Origin: Oncomelania hupensis
Taxonomy: Eukaryota; Mollusca; Gastropoda; Littorinimorpha; Pomatiopsidae
Direction: 5' to 3'
NCBI GenBank assembly: GCA_036898135.1
Contig: CM072512.1
Span: 17,112,597 to 17,176,596 of the forward strand
DNA: 64,000 bases
Shown piece by piece: positions 1 through 10,672 of the stretch. Each line of letters starts with the position of its first letter. The first letter of the stretch is position 1. The position numbers and the translations under genes are program-made. Below the pieces are notes generated by a model. The model was not told the origin of the DNA, did no database searches, and worked only from the letters and a program-made list of their open reading frames with translations.

Positions 1-80
1 AAGATGGAGTATGCTGGTTAAAAGATCATCTGTGGTGCCTTAACGACCTCAGAGTTACGGGATAGGATAGGATAGGATAT
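1..80 (+). mobile_element. LINE-A 3' end fragment
   Basis: This is the last part of a LINE ORF, reading through a conserved tail (KRSSVVP.RP.SYG-like), followed by a short array of the pentamer TAGGA. The same 3' end, with the same pentamer tail, recurs at 2065 (minus), 25580-25665 (plus), 45225-45325 (plus) and 47350 (minus). That recurrence defines one family, called LINE-A here. The fragment is cut by the window start. Confidence 0.7.
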
Positions 81-482
81 GATTGGAAACCAGATTACTT
101 TCAGCAAGCGTCACTCGGTTGTAGGGCAACAGTTTTTGTGTCTCTTTCACGAGGGATACAAGAAAATAGCAAATCGGGTCGGGCCCTGTTCTCACGGTGG
201 TGACCGATAGGCTGATATAACCTATATAACCGAGCGGAGTATTTGGCTCCCACCTCTTGGCCACCACCTTGAGAATACGGCCCTACACGAACTGCTATTT
301 TCTTTTATCCCAGTATTTTACCAATTTAAATATTGTGGCTCAACACAAATATACATTTTGGTACAAGAGTTTAAACCAGGTAACCCCTTTGAATAAAATT
401 TAAAACATATATCCTTGGCGTGAACGCGCGTTTTGTGTTGCGCATGTTTTCTGCCAATCTCTACATATATCTCTTTATAAGT
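81..482. other. no recognised feature
   Basis: AT-rich sequence between the LINE-A end and a solo LTR. No coding or structural signal was recognised. Confidence 0.5.
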
Positions 483-487
483 GTAGG

Positions 488-1126
488 TGTTACACTCAAT
501 TCGATGTTGGTGTTTTCTATCAGTATCTGATTCAGCCCCGATGCTTGAATTCCTGATAGTTGTGTAACTCAGATTCGTTTATTCACACAGCCCGTCCAAA
601 CAGCATACAAGTCACAAAGTCGACGTATGAAGTTTTCCACTTTTATTCAGCACACACCAACAACTGCATACAATTCTCAATTCAACTCAACAACTTTCAC
701 AGCAACTTTCCAAATCACTAGCAACAACTTCACTCTCTCAACAGCAATTCGGCACACGATTAAATAACCTCTCTCTTTTCCGGAAGAATTTCGAACAATG
801 TAGAAATGACGTACTGCCACCAATCGAACTAAAGATCGTCATCACTGACTTACGTCAATACATATTTTCTCTACTTCCGGGAACATTCACGACCTTCGAT
901 ATCCATCGGGAAATTTCTATCGACAGTAATAAACATGCAGATCCCGAAGATTCTCCAACAATATCGACTAACGCAAATCATCAACGTTATACAAAGCCTC
1001 TCCTAACAACAATGCAAACTCAAATCAAAGGTAAATAAACTCCATTATTGAATACTTTGCAAATCGAAACGATTAGATCTATCGTACACGCTTCCGACAT
1101 ATTTTCGTTCGCGTTTCAACGTAACA
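488..1126 (-). mobile_element. solo LTR, family A, minus strand
   Basis: Read on the minus strand this 639-bp block matches the LTRs of the full-length element at 30952-37365: both ends (TGTTACGTTGAAACGCG... and ...GAGTGTAACA) and shared interior blocks such as the polyadenylation region (CTGAATAAA). The pentamer GTAGG lies directly on both sides (483-487 and 1127-1131), a perfect 5-bp TSD, so both boundaries are firm. There are no internal coding sequences, which fits a solo LTR left by LTR-LTR recombination. It differs from the intact element's LTRs at many positions and is therefore an older copy. Confidence 0.92.
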
Positions 1127-1131
1127 GTAGG

Positions 1132-2060
1132 TCTATAGGTGCGTACGTGTGCCGCACCTGGGTGCGTATGATTTAAGGAGTATATGCATGTCGGCAATTA
1201 CGTATCCGTCTGCGTGTGTCGGTGTGTCTTTTTTATTTTTATTTTTTTTAAATATTATTGTTACCTTTTTAATTGTTGTTTTACTGACAGCAATTAATTG
1301 CACGTTAGAATTTCTCTTGCGCGAGAATACAATTTTCTGAATCGGAATCTATGTTTGTGAGTATATTTAATTATTTATTTATTTTAAACTATTGGTATTA
1401 TTTTTTTATTACAGCTAAAGCAGCAGTGTTTAGAATCACTGAGCGAAGAGTTCAACAAATAAACAAGCTGTCAGCATATTGAGGCACTCCATGTATCTCT
1501 GACTAAATTGGGTACCTCATCTGCTTGAGATTTGCCCGTAACACCATCGCCTGTCAAAACCTAGACTCACAGGAGGCGTGGAAAGGGCCGGCAACTTGAG
1601 ATAAGAGTATAAATTGTCACCTCACTCACCACCACCTCTACCAGGCTAACGCCCGGTCCGCCCCACCTCTCTCTCCCTCTTTCTTTCTCTCCTTCCACTC
1701 CACCCCAACCCCAAGACAGAACTCCGAAATGATCTCCAACATTCACTGTGACAGATCACTGTGAAAGACAAGCACACATGCAGACACACACATATACAAA
1801 CGCACAGTAATTATTCTTATATAACTTACTACCACAAAGAGCTGCTCAACGCGCTGCTGAAATCAGGATGGAACTCAGCTGGTAGTTCTCGGTTGACAAG
1901 TCAAGTCAACAAATCTGTATTCCAGATTGAAAAAAAAAAACTTACAGGGGGGCATATGGAATTACGAGGAAAAATACAATAATAAATAAATAGATCACAA
2001 ATTTATAATTAACACGCAGTCATGCATACAAAAACTCACACATTTATACCATTAAACTAT
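1132..2060. other. mostly featureless; one SINE-A remnant
   Basis: The only recognisable piece is at about 1812-1865, which resembles the 3' part of SINE-A (TTCTTATATA followed by an AGAGCTGCTCAA-like block). The rest is AT-rich with C/T-rich stretches around 1660-1700. I see no gene. Confidence 0.4.
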
Positions 2061-2064
2061 TGCC

Positions 2065-2700
2065 AGCCTATCCTATCCTATCCTATTCTATCCTATCCTA
2101 TCCCGTAACTCGAAAGTCGTAGGGGCACCACAGATGATTGTTTAACCAACGTACACCATCTTTCTTTGTCCTCAGCAACCCTCATAACTTTGGTCAGTGT
2201 CAAGCCAGTCCATTCTCGAATGTTGTCCTCCCATCTCTTTTTCTGTCTCCCTCTTCTTCTACCTCCGTGCACCGTGCCTTGCAGAATGGTCTTTGCAAGG
2301 CTTGATGCTATGGTGCCGTGGCCATACCATCGGAGTTTCCGTTTCTTTACCACTGTGAGCAGGTCATCGTGTTGTCCAATGGCTTGTGTGATGGTCTGTC
2401 GGACTTCGTTGTTGGTGATTTGCTGGGTATAGGAAATGCCCAGAAGACTTCTGTAGCACCTCATCTCAATGCTTTGTATTCTTCGTTGTAAGACTGCTGT
2501 GAAGGTCCATGTTTCGCAAGCGTATAGGAAGATGGAGATGACAAGGGAGCGCAGCAGCCTTACCTTGGAATGTAGACTGATGGTCCTGTCTTTTCAAATG
2601 GGCTTCAATCTTGTCAGTGCAGCAGTTGTCTGTACGATCCTGGAGAGGACTTCCTGTCGGGACCCATTCACAGCACTAGTTCCAAACTATATGATACAAG
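2065..2700 (-). mobile_element. LINE-A 3' portion (RT C-terminus)
   Basis: The minus strand encodes the C-terminal part of an endonuclease-reverse transcriptase: blocks such as MEMRCYRSLLGISY, VKKRKLRWYGH and RRRGRQKKRWEDNIREWTGL, then the conserved SSVVPLR tail. It ends in a TAGGA array (TCCTA on the plus strand) at about 2068-2100. It is 5'-truncated near 2700, with a frame break around 2460 between the two coding parts. It is a dead insertion with no intact ORF. Confidence 0.85.
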
Positions 2701-3415
2701 CACAGGCAAAGCACATTATAATTATTTGCCCTACTCTCTGGGTTACACTTAGTTAGAGGCTCCATTCTGATTGAGAGATGCACGCTCATCAAAACTTCGA
2801 ACAGTCATTCTTCTCAAACCACTAACTGAACAATCATTGCTATGTACAAAACAACCTCACATGTCCAGCAGCAAGACGTCACACTCAAAGTGCATGCCGG
2901 GAACTGGCGCCGATGAGAGTAACTTGAAAAAAGTCAAGATCCGCACGGACGCAGAGTTCAGTACCCATCAAAGCACAATTGTTTCTGCTATATGTAGAGC
3001 TGGTTGAAAGGGTGGAGTGGTTAGTGGTGGAGATGACTATGGTGTGGTAGAGGTTGCAGTGTCAGCCATGATGGTTGAGGAGGTGGTTTTGATGATCATG
3101 ATGAGGGTGATAGTTATGATCATACTCTGGAGTGGGTTATGATCATGCCCTGGAGTGGTTGTTTTCGGTTATTTGAGAGTAAAGGGGCGCATGGGAGGAC
3201 ACACAAAATGAATTGACTTGTTTTTTATTTTATTTAATTTATATTTTTAGAATTTTATTTCATTTTCATGTTTGCATTTTGTTTAATCATAAATATTTTT
3301 TTTTAGGTTTATGTGGTATGCCTACGAAAATGTCAAATTATGCAGGAACAGGAAGGAACTAAAATCAGTACGCCGGCTATGTAAGTAAAACGTGGAATAA
3401 AGATAGGAAAGGCTA
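2701..3415. other. no recognised feature
   Basis: Contains GGTGGTTTTGATGATCATG-like imperfect repeats at about 3010-3160 and AT-rich DNA. No gene or mobile-element signature was recognised. Confidence 0.4.
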
Positions 3416-3419
3416 AGAC

Positions 3420-3657
3420 AAAAAAAAACGAAAGAAAGAAGAAGGATGAGGAGGAGGAGGAGGAGGAGAAGAAGAAGAAGAAGAAGAAGAAGAAGAAGAA
3501 GAAGAAGAAGAAGAAGAAGAAGAAGAAGAAGAAGAAGAAGAAGAAAGTAAGGATTAAAGAATAAAACAAACAGAGAAAAGGAAAAGGAATGACAGAAAGA
3601 AGTCGGAGAAGAAGAAGAAGAAGAAGAAGAAGAAGAAGAAGAAGAAGAAGAAGAAGA
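3420..3657. repeat. (GAA)n purine microsatellite, two blocks
   Basis: Long AAG/GAA tracts at about 3468-3546 and 3610-3656, separated by a purine-rich stretch. All reading frames across them are low complexity (poly-Ser, poly-Leu or poly-Phe on the minus strand), so apparent ORFs here are artefacts. Confidence 0.95.
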
Positions 3658-4022
3658 GTTACCCAAAAATAAAAAAATAAGTAAAAATATAAGTAACCAA
3701 GGAGAATAAATACGTTTTCCGTGTACCTGCAGGCGCGTTGGCAATGGGCGACAGGCAATTCAATTGCTGCTCAGAATTTCACACAGCATGAAACCATATG
3801 ACGTGTTTGCTTGCAATTCTTCGGATGGTTGTAACCCAATGTTTCAGATCCGAGCCAACTGAACGGTGCTTACTATCGGAACCCATTCACCACGCATGCG
3901 CACACTACATCCAGCTTAAAGTTCAGTTGAGTTCTTGATTACAATGCGAAAATATTTTTTAAATGTCTACATTCACGCTCAGAGATTAATATATCCGCTT
4001 ATTTAGCGATATTGCTATACAT

Positions 4023-4065
4023 TTGTGTGTGGGTGTGTGTGTGTGTGGGTGTGTGTGTGTGTGTA
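4023..4065. repeat. (GT)n microsatellite
   Basis: Alternating GT with occasional GGG interruptions, at the edge of the palindrome-rich element. Confidence 0.9.
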
Positions 4066-4176
4066 CCTGTAAAACGGCACGAATGAGGAACGGAATTTGC
4101 CTTTTTTAGTACAAAATGAGGTAATTGTGTCGTTCCCCGTTTGTCTGCCGTTCCTCATTTGTTCTAAGTACATGGC

Positions 4177-4364
4177 AGTGTAGTTGTAGTGCATGTGCAC
4201 TACAACTACACTTCACGAAGTGTACTTTAAGTGCATGTGCACTACAACTACACTTCACGAAGTGTAGTTGTAGTGCATGTGCACTACAACTACACTTGGC
4301 CAAGTGTAGTTGCAGTGCACATGCACTACAAGTACACTTGACCAAGTGTAGTTATAGTGCATCT
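4177..4364. repeat. 42-bp tandem repeat, each unit a hairpin
   Basis: Copies begin with AGTGTA at 4177, 4219, 4261, 4303 and 4345 (last partial), exactly 42 bp apart. Each unit contains a near-perfect inverted repeat of about 17 bp around the centre TGCATGTGCA (or TGCACATGCA). Because 42 is divisible by three, open 14-residue repeats appear on both strands; these are not genes. Confidence 0.93.
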
Positions 4365-4369
4365 TCCAG

Positions 4370-4587
4370 ACGGGTAGGATAAGGAACTTTCCTCGACGAT
4401 TAGGGTAAGGCACCCGCCTCGACGGGTAGGTTAAGGCACCTGTTTAAGAAAAGGGTTAGGGTCAGGGCTAGTTGCAGCGCTGCAACTAGCCCTGACCCTA
4501 ACCCTTTTCTTGAAGGGGTGCCTTACCCTACCCGTCGAGGCGGGTGCCTTACCCTAATCGTCGAGTAAAATTCCTTATCCTAGCCGT
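4370..4587. repeat. large inverted repeat (about 109-bp arms, no spacer)
   Basis: The left arm 4370-4478 is mirrored by 4479-4587 around the perfect centre GTTGCAGC/GCTGCAAC. Mismatches and short indels are few, for example CTTTCC against TTTTAC and GGTTAAGG against GGGTAAGG. Adjacent arms of this length would be expected to extrude as a cruciform or fold as a long hairpin RNA if transcribed. Confidence 0.93.
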
Positions 4588-4599
4588 GTTTTTTTAAGA

Positions 4600-4647
4600 A
4601 ACTTGACATAATTCGCCGCCTAAGGAGCGCGAAGTAGGTCAATTTAC
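4600..4647. repeat. hairpin shared with 59861-59907
   Basis: An imperfect inverted repeat: AACTTGACATAATTCGC pairs with GCGAAGTAGGTCAA. It aligns along its whole length with the hairpin at 59861-59907, including both stems and the CCTA-GG loop region. Confidence 0.75.
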
Positions 4648-4900
4648 CCCATTTATTACCTCGTACACGCCTGTGTGTGTGTGTGTGTTATAGTTGTGAA
4701 ATTTGATTCTACACCTCGTGTCCGAACTTTCAAAAAGATGGTTTACTATAAACAGTACATGAATTAGGTCCTTTGTCATCCTGGACGTCATCGTCTACAT
4801 CATCGTCATCGTGGACATCACTAACGGACATTAGACACAGTCGCAGAGCACTCATACTCACACAATCTTTCCCACACGTTTATAATGTTAAAAGTAAATT

Positions 4901-5080
4901 GTGGATTATAGTCACACGACACCGGAACATATAGGCGGCGACTGGTCACTATCCTGACACCAGCGAAACAGTTGATGGTTAAGAAAAAATAATATGGTCA
5001 CATATTGACCAGTCCAGGATTCGAACCAAGGACCTTTGCGTTACTAGTTAGCCTCTCGACCAACTGATCTACCCGGGCCA
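4901..5080 (-). mobile_element. tRNA-derived SINE (SINE-T), minus strand
   Basis: The minus strand begins with a tRNA-like head at about 5080-5015: an A box (TAGATCAGTTGGTCGAGAGG) and a B box (GGTTCGAATCC). A conserved body follows (CGCTGGTGTCAG, CACACGACTATAATC on the reverse). Head and body match the two plus-strand copies at 20463-20868. The tRNA cloverleaf is not intact, so this is a SINE and not a tRNA gene. Confidence 0.8.
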
Positions 5081-6835
5081 TCGATGTTATACAGCAGACC
5101 ACCTATGTATGATACTACTAACCAGTTAACGATTAATTACTCACAATAAACTCCTGTCCTTCGGGCGTGATTTTCGTCAAACCTCGCTAACAGTACAGAC
5201 AAAAGTCTTCTTTTTGATAGGCTTGTGTTTTATAATGCAAAAAAAAAAAAAAAAACTCATCTATGCTCGCGCTACCTTGTGTACAATTTACACACAAAAA
5301 GAAAATCTTCAAACTCACTTTAAATCTATGGGGCTCTGACATTCAGGGTTCCGAAGTGTAACTTTAGTTCTTTGGCTGGAACGTAACTTCAACATTTAAT
5401 GAGCACTATTGACCCTGCCTGCTTCACTGTTCGTTGAAGCGAAAGTGGACTGTTTTTCCAATGGGTTCCTTTCTTCTTTTTTCTTGTTTTAAAATCGTTC
5501 TTTCATCTTTTCTCCTCTTTCCCAACGTTCAGGTGTGGCTGTATCCTCATCAGCACCACTTCGAAGCAAATATGTTTAGAAGGCAACGAAGCCTAGACCG
5601 TAAGACGTAACGAGAGTATACTGTACATGTAAGCTTATATGAAATACAAAAAAGAAAGGCATATTCGCGCTTGTAAAGGAAAATTGCCTTTAAAAATTGC
5701 TCAAAATCACGCCAAGACTGGACACCAAGCCACCTACTATCAGCCAGATAAACCTGTATAGACATCGCCCTACACACAGCTTGAAACTGCTGTCTAATTC
5801 ACTGCTCAAGGCTCGAGCTGCTTTGCCTGATTGCCTCAATCAACTGTTATTATAAAAATCATAATTGTTACGTCGTACTGGAGGTACTAGCGATTTGCAA
5901 GACTGCTTAATCCGGGACCTTTAAAGTGAGATTGAGGTCTAGATCTAAACGGCGAAAATAAAATTACAATGTCAAAGTCAAGCTTAAAGATGACTATATT
6001 TGCTTATCTATTCATTCATATTGTTGTATGTCCAATATTTACAAAATTTGAAACTAAACGTCGAGTTTGAGGGTTCAAAAGGAAGTCTGCTATGAGCAGT
6101 AAATGGCTTATCTCCCTTAGAATACAGGCCTTGGCGCACACAAACGAACGCAGTCAATGCCTTGCTGTGAATTAACCAAGAGAAAACAATAATAAATTAT
6201 TAGGTGCTCGCTGCCTGAAGTGAAGCTCAATGACGGCATTATAATATGCGCTCATTTGTTAGCGCAACCCTATGACGTTTTCAAGGATCCCCCAATTTGT
6301 TTTTAAAAGCTGCTTCCACGTCCATCGGAGAACCGTAACCTCATTAATGAGGATTAATCAAGTCTTCTATGATCATGCTGGCTAGTTAAAAATTTTGAAG
6401 AAAAAAACAGCAAATAATTCGGGCTCAGCAGCAGCGAAATTTGTTGTGGGATTTGCTAGAAATGTGCTATTTTATGGATCAACGTTAATATGTTAAAATG
6501 GACCTCATCAAAATCGCTGCAAGTATAAAGGCTAGTTACTTCCCATGTCCTGCCTGTTACCCAAAACAGCTATGGAGGGCGGAGTGACCCCACCCGCTGC
6601 ATGGAAATCGAACACTCGACCTTTCCTTGAAAGCCTTACCGTTGTGCATGCCCGTTAGTGAGATGGTGTGCTGAATCTACCGCTGAATCTGTAATGTGTT
6701 TAGGCAGCAAATTTTGTTATGCAACAATGTCAAAAAAGACAAGCTGCATGTTTTGGTAATTAGAGGCAATGCATGCCGCATTTCCAGAGGAGCTACCCAA
6801 CCATAACTCTTGTCAGCAAACTAGTTAACGAAGTA
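5081..6835. other. no gene seen; one possible SINE remnant
   Basis: AT-rich DNA with an A15 run at 5240. Around 6580-6670 the minus strand has a B-box-like GGTCGAGTGTTCGATTTCC with an upstream ACAACGGTAAGGC, a possible degenerate tRNA-derived SINE head. Nothing else was recognised. Confidence 0.35.
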
Positions 6836-6836
6836 C

Positions 6837-6837
<1 letters not shown>

Positions 6838-6914
<77 letters not shown>
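6838..6914. repeat. (CT)n microsatellite
   Basis: About 77 bp of uninterrupted CT directly upstream of a repeat-N copy. Confidence 0.97.
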
Positions 6915-6919
<5 letters not shown>

Positions 6920-6924
6920 TCCTC

Positions 6925-7412
6925 ATTTACTATTTCCCATTCCTGCTCTGTTTTATCACTCTGCTATACTATCTTCTTCTTCGCTAGATCAATGACCTAC
7001 CTTTTTTCTTGAAAACTCTTCCTGGACAAGACTCCGTGTTTGTGTATGAGGTCTGTTGGATCAGCTTGGGAGTGTTGGACGCTTTCTGCTGGGTGGCCAC
7101 TAGGGCTTCCTATGATGTTAGTATTTAGCAATGTAGGCATTTTATATGTATGTGTTTTGTTGATAAATTATGATGATGTTTATATTCTATTTTGTTTTTG
7201 TAACCGGGGGTTCGCGTAGTTGAGGTAAACCCTCAGCCGTCCCCTGCGTGGGATGTCTTTATTGTAAAGTGACTGGCCGGTGGAGGGCATTCAATTTTCC
7301 CACTAGGGTTGTTTCGGCAGATCTTTTATGCGGATCGGGGGTTGTCCGGTCCTGATTTGGCTCGGAAGAGTCCGCTGGACCTAAAGCAACAATAAATCAA
7401 TCAATCAATCAA
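6925..7412 (+). mobile_element. repeat-N, plus strand, (AATC)n tail
   Basis: Shares its full sequence with 11340-11885 (plus) and 11943-12425 (minus), and its last about 145 bp with 40262-40408 (minus). It ends GCTCGGAAGAGTCCGCTGG, then CCTAAAGCAACAATAAATC and an AATC repeat. A simple-repeat 3' tail and 5'-truncated copies are typical of retroposition (a SINE or a LINE 3' end). No RT or tRNA head is present, so the class is unresolved. Confidence 0.75.
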
Positions 7413-8565
7413 TCTCTCTCTCTCTTATATACATCTTTGGTTTAAAACATTATTTTATTTCTTTCGTCCTTTATTGAGTTAGAAATGTGAAAACGTTCAA
7501 CTGCTCTATCTATGACCTCTTTTTAAGTCCGTCTTATATCGAATATTATCATGATCGGATACCAAACGGAATTGTTCATACAGTGTATAATCCAAGGAGC
7601 TCTTGCATACTAACCACGATCACACAAAATGAAAGTGGTTCCAGAGCGCCAGAGTCGGGAATCGAACGTGAAATGAAGCACGTCAGTGTAAGGATATGTA
7701 TCATTACGGCAGAAAAGAAAACACCAAACAAACAAATAAAAAATGCACCCGGGCCGTATAGCATCAAATCGGGGCGCCGTTAGATTTCGAATCTTTATCG
7801 TTTTGCCAAACTCTCCCAATGAAACCTATGGGTGCCTTGATTCGCTGCCGCTCTGCGCGTTTTCCGACTTTTGGATTCATACCCGAATGTCTCAACGCAC
7901 TCTGCTAACGGTACTCTACGCAGCCAACGTTTTGTAATCACTGCAAGTCACGCGAATAATAAGCAAGATCATGAAACACAACAAAGGCAAGTATTGGTTA
8001 ATTCGTTCATAATAATGCGAATGCAGGTATGTTTGGTTTGTAAATATTAGGTACGTGGCAGTATTTGGTGGTGAGCAAATTATGCGTAAGGCAACAACAG
8101 CACTGACAATCCTTACAATCGCCTAATATGGTCGAGAGTGTTCGCCATATCGCGTAAACTGACCGGCGAGAGAGTGCCTTAGTACTGTGTCTTCGCGATT
8201 TCCCTCACTCCCTATATCAATGGAGGCAATCATTTTACGGAAAACTTTCGGTATTATAGTTTCAAACACAGGCGCTCGTATCTGAATACGATAACGTCTA
8301 TAATATTATATAGAATGCGACAAATCAGTACTTATATATAAAAGTCTCAAATTCCTCGTTTGGGTTTCTAGAAACGTCTCCAGATACGAGAGCCTGTGTT
8401 GTAGATAGAATTAGGCAACGGCGCTTTCTACAAAGAACCTGTTGCTTTAACTTTATTGAAGTACTCGTTCTTATACAACAGGGGGACAGTAGTTTTCTGT
8501 TTGATCAGTCCTGTACTCAAGTTAACTCCAACTAATTTATTTCAGTTCGTCAATTATTATTGTTG
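7413..8565. other. no gene seen; short inverted repeat
   Basis: The only structure noted is an 18-of-19 inverted repeat, ACACAGGCGCTCGTATCTG at 8266-8284 and its complement at 8381-8399, about 97 bp apart. Confidence 0.4.
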
Positions 8566-8872
8566 TCGTCGTTTTTATATAGCGCTTTTCCAGCTCAAGA
8601 GCTGCTCAAGGCGCTGGCCGATACAGGATCTAACTCAAGACTCCCGAGGTGCCCACTTGCAGCCTTTGGGCGCGTAGTGTGGCGCCCAGTTGACTGAGCA
8701 CAAGCCAGGGCGAACGGGGATGGGAGAGAAGGAACCTAGTGCGTGCTGGGTGTATTTGTATAGCCGTCACTCACCCGTCTAGGACATGGGGATCAGGATC
8801 TTTAAAGTCCGTGCGATGGCATGCGTGCGTGCACAGACTAGACCTCGGTTTATACTCTCGTCCGAAGGTCAG
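8566..8872 (-). mobile_element. SINE-A, 5'-truncated, minus strand
   Basis: Matches the body of the full SINE-A at 17205-17660: GCGCTTTTCCAGCTCAAGAG, GCGCTGGCCGATACAGGATC, the TTTGGGCGC block and CCGTCTAGGACATG. The tRNA-like head is missing beyond about 8872, so the copy is 5'-truncated. Its 3' end is at the low coordinate. Confidence 0.85.
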
Positions 8873-8917
8873 TTTTTACTACGTCTTAAAAAAAACACTG
8901 TGTACATGTAAGATTCA

Positions 8918-8955
8918 CACACACACGCACACACACACACACACACACGCACGCG
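8918..8955. repeat. (CA)n microsatellite
   Basis: CACACACGCA-type alternating tract. A C15 run follows at about 9054-9068. Confidence 0.9.
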
Positions 8956-9385
8956 CGCTCGTACACATATAAACACAAAGAACTCAATATGAAATTATTT
9001 CATTATATTTTAAGGTCTGTATACGTCGTGATTTTAGGCACACAAAAAATACCCCCCCCCCCCCCCCAAAAAATAACACCCCCAAAATAATCTAAAATAT
9101 AAACAATTATTAACAAGATAACAATTCTAACAAAGGGAATCAATCAGTTAAAACTCCTTTTTTTTTTCACAAATATGAAATAAGACATTCCCCTCCCTCC
9201 AACCTCCATCAAATAAATAAATACAAAAAATAAATTAAAATTAATTAATAAATAACATTTTTAAAAAGTGCATGAATACAAACAAAATAATTGTCAAACA
9301 AACATCTTTTATTGTTTTGGAAAAAAACACACATTTTTAGTAGGTTTACAGGCGTTTCAGTAGGCCTACAACTAAAGTGCACGAA

Positions 9386-9387
<2 letters not shown>

Positions 9388-9452
<65 letters not shown>
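9388..9452. repeat. (AGT)n microsatellite
   Basis: Uninterrupted AGT triplets, giving poly-Ser or poly-Tyr frames. No gene. Confidence 0.95.
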
Positions 9453-9819
9453 CCCCGACACAGAGTATATAGGGGACTGTAACATCACACATTTGAATTG
9501 AACACATGTTAATTACTATTATCACTGATACCTGTGAATGCACGTTTTGGCGCTAGTAAGCCGCCTTAGCCAGAAATTAAGCATGATCATGTGAAAATTG
9601 TAATTTGAAGTGAAGTGAAAATTTGACGCATTTCCAGGCGGATTGCTAGAGCCCAAACTGAAAAGTAAACATGATCACGCGAAGGTATTTATAATTTTTG
9701 AATGACAATTGTAATTATACCTTGATAATGGTAATTATTCCATGATATTTCTAATTATCTCATGATATTTGTAATTATCAGGTTTTGGCGCTAATAGGTC
9801 GTCTTAGTTATACTTACTT

Positions 9820-10141
9820 TTGTTTGGGACTTAGGCCGCCAGCAAAACTTCTCCAGCTGTTCCGATCCTGGGCCAATTCCTCCAACTGTCCCATGACCAA
9901 CCCGCTTCCCTGGATTCTGCCTCCATGTCTCGTCGCCAGGTGTTTCGGGGACGGCCTCAGGCGGATACTAAAAATCAGATGGCCAGTTCCTATCAGCCAT
10001 AAAGAACCGTGGGAAAGAACCAGTCAGCTGCTTGTAGAGAAAGATACCCTTCAAAGAAGATGGCGCTGGATTGACCACACTCTCCGGAAACCTGCTTCCA
10101 GCATCACCAGACAAGCGCTCACTTGGAATCCTCAAGCAAAA
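9820..10141 (-). mobile_element. RTE-like LINE fragment with internal inversion (LINE-B)
   Basis: Two adjacent pieces of one LINE ORF2 C-terminus face opposite ways. On the plus strand 9955-10141 encodes [23 protein letters not shown] and [11 protein letters not shown]. On the minus strand 9957-9820 encodes the segment that should follow: [14 protein letters not shown], then after a frameshift [13 protein letters not shown], ending GGLSPK. The 3' part is in minus orientation and the 5' part is inverted, which is the classic product of twin priming during target-primed reverse transcription. The two parts nearly abut in protein sequence. Confidence 0.8.
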
Positions 10142-10439
10142 TAAGGTTATAGGAATTTAAAAAGGTAAAACAAACACAGACCTAGGCAATACTAAGGTCT
10201 AATAAGTTACTGAAGGGAATAAAGGAGGGTGACCCGACGGAAAAGAGCAGTGGTAAGGTAAAAGTTTAATTCATAAACTTAGTAGATCGAATGAGATGGT
10301 GAGTAGGAAAGATAAAATGAACGGCACGTAAAAACCGCGGTTCCGCACTCCGGAAAACCCTGGGAAAAAGGGTCATTCCATATAAAAAAAAAAAAAAGTA
10401 GGGGGGAGGGAGGGGGAGGAAGGAGAGGGGACTGAAAAA

Positions 10440-10614
10440 TTCGAATTTCTTTCCGTCTTCTAATAGCGATCTCCCTGCCTTTACACCACCTGTTTGAATG
10501 ATGGATGTGTATTTGGTGTGTGAAGGTGGATGAGACAGGTGAGCGTGTATGTTGGTATAGATCGCCGCGCTTTGAGCCTGATTAATTTTGGGAAAGGCGC
10601 GTATATAGCATCCT

Positions 10615-10671
<57 letters not shown>
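10440..10671 (+). mobile_element. SINE-B, 5'-truncated, with (TTA)n tail
   Basis: Matches the 3' half of the full SINE-B copies at 56172-56640 and 19060-19437: TTTCCGTCTTCTAATAGCGA, TACACCACCTGTTTGA, GATCGCCGCGCTTTGAGCC and TAGCATCCTGTATT. It runs directly into a TTA microsatellite (10618-10671). Every copy of this family ends in such a tract. Confidence 0.85.

Positions 10672-10672
<1 letters not shown>

Larger units (their letters stand above)
4078..4650. repeat. palindrome-rich foldback element
   Basis: A compact block made almost entirely of nested inverted repeats. (1) AATGAGGAACGG at about 4082-4093 is matched by its complement at about 4149-4160. (2) A 42-bp tandem array of self-complementary units spans 4177-4364. 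(3) A large inverted repeat has arms 4370-4478 and 4479-4587. (4) A separate hairpin lies at 4600-4647. No ORF of credible composition is present. Part of the same structure recurs at 59861-60110, so this looks like a dispersed foldback-type repeat. I cannot assign it to a named superfamily. Confidence 0.7.

Noticed and set aside
3322..3758. 140-residue poly-Leu/poly-Ser ORFs
   Set aside because: Translations of the GAA microsatellite.
4106..4382. ORFs with a 14-residue Cys/Ala/Leu repeat on both strands
   Set aside because: They are translations of a 42-bp palindromic tandem repeat; both strands read similarly, as expected of non-coding palindromes.
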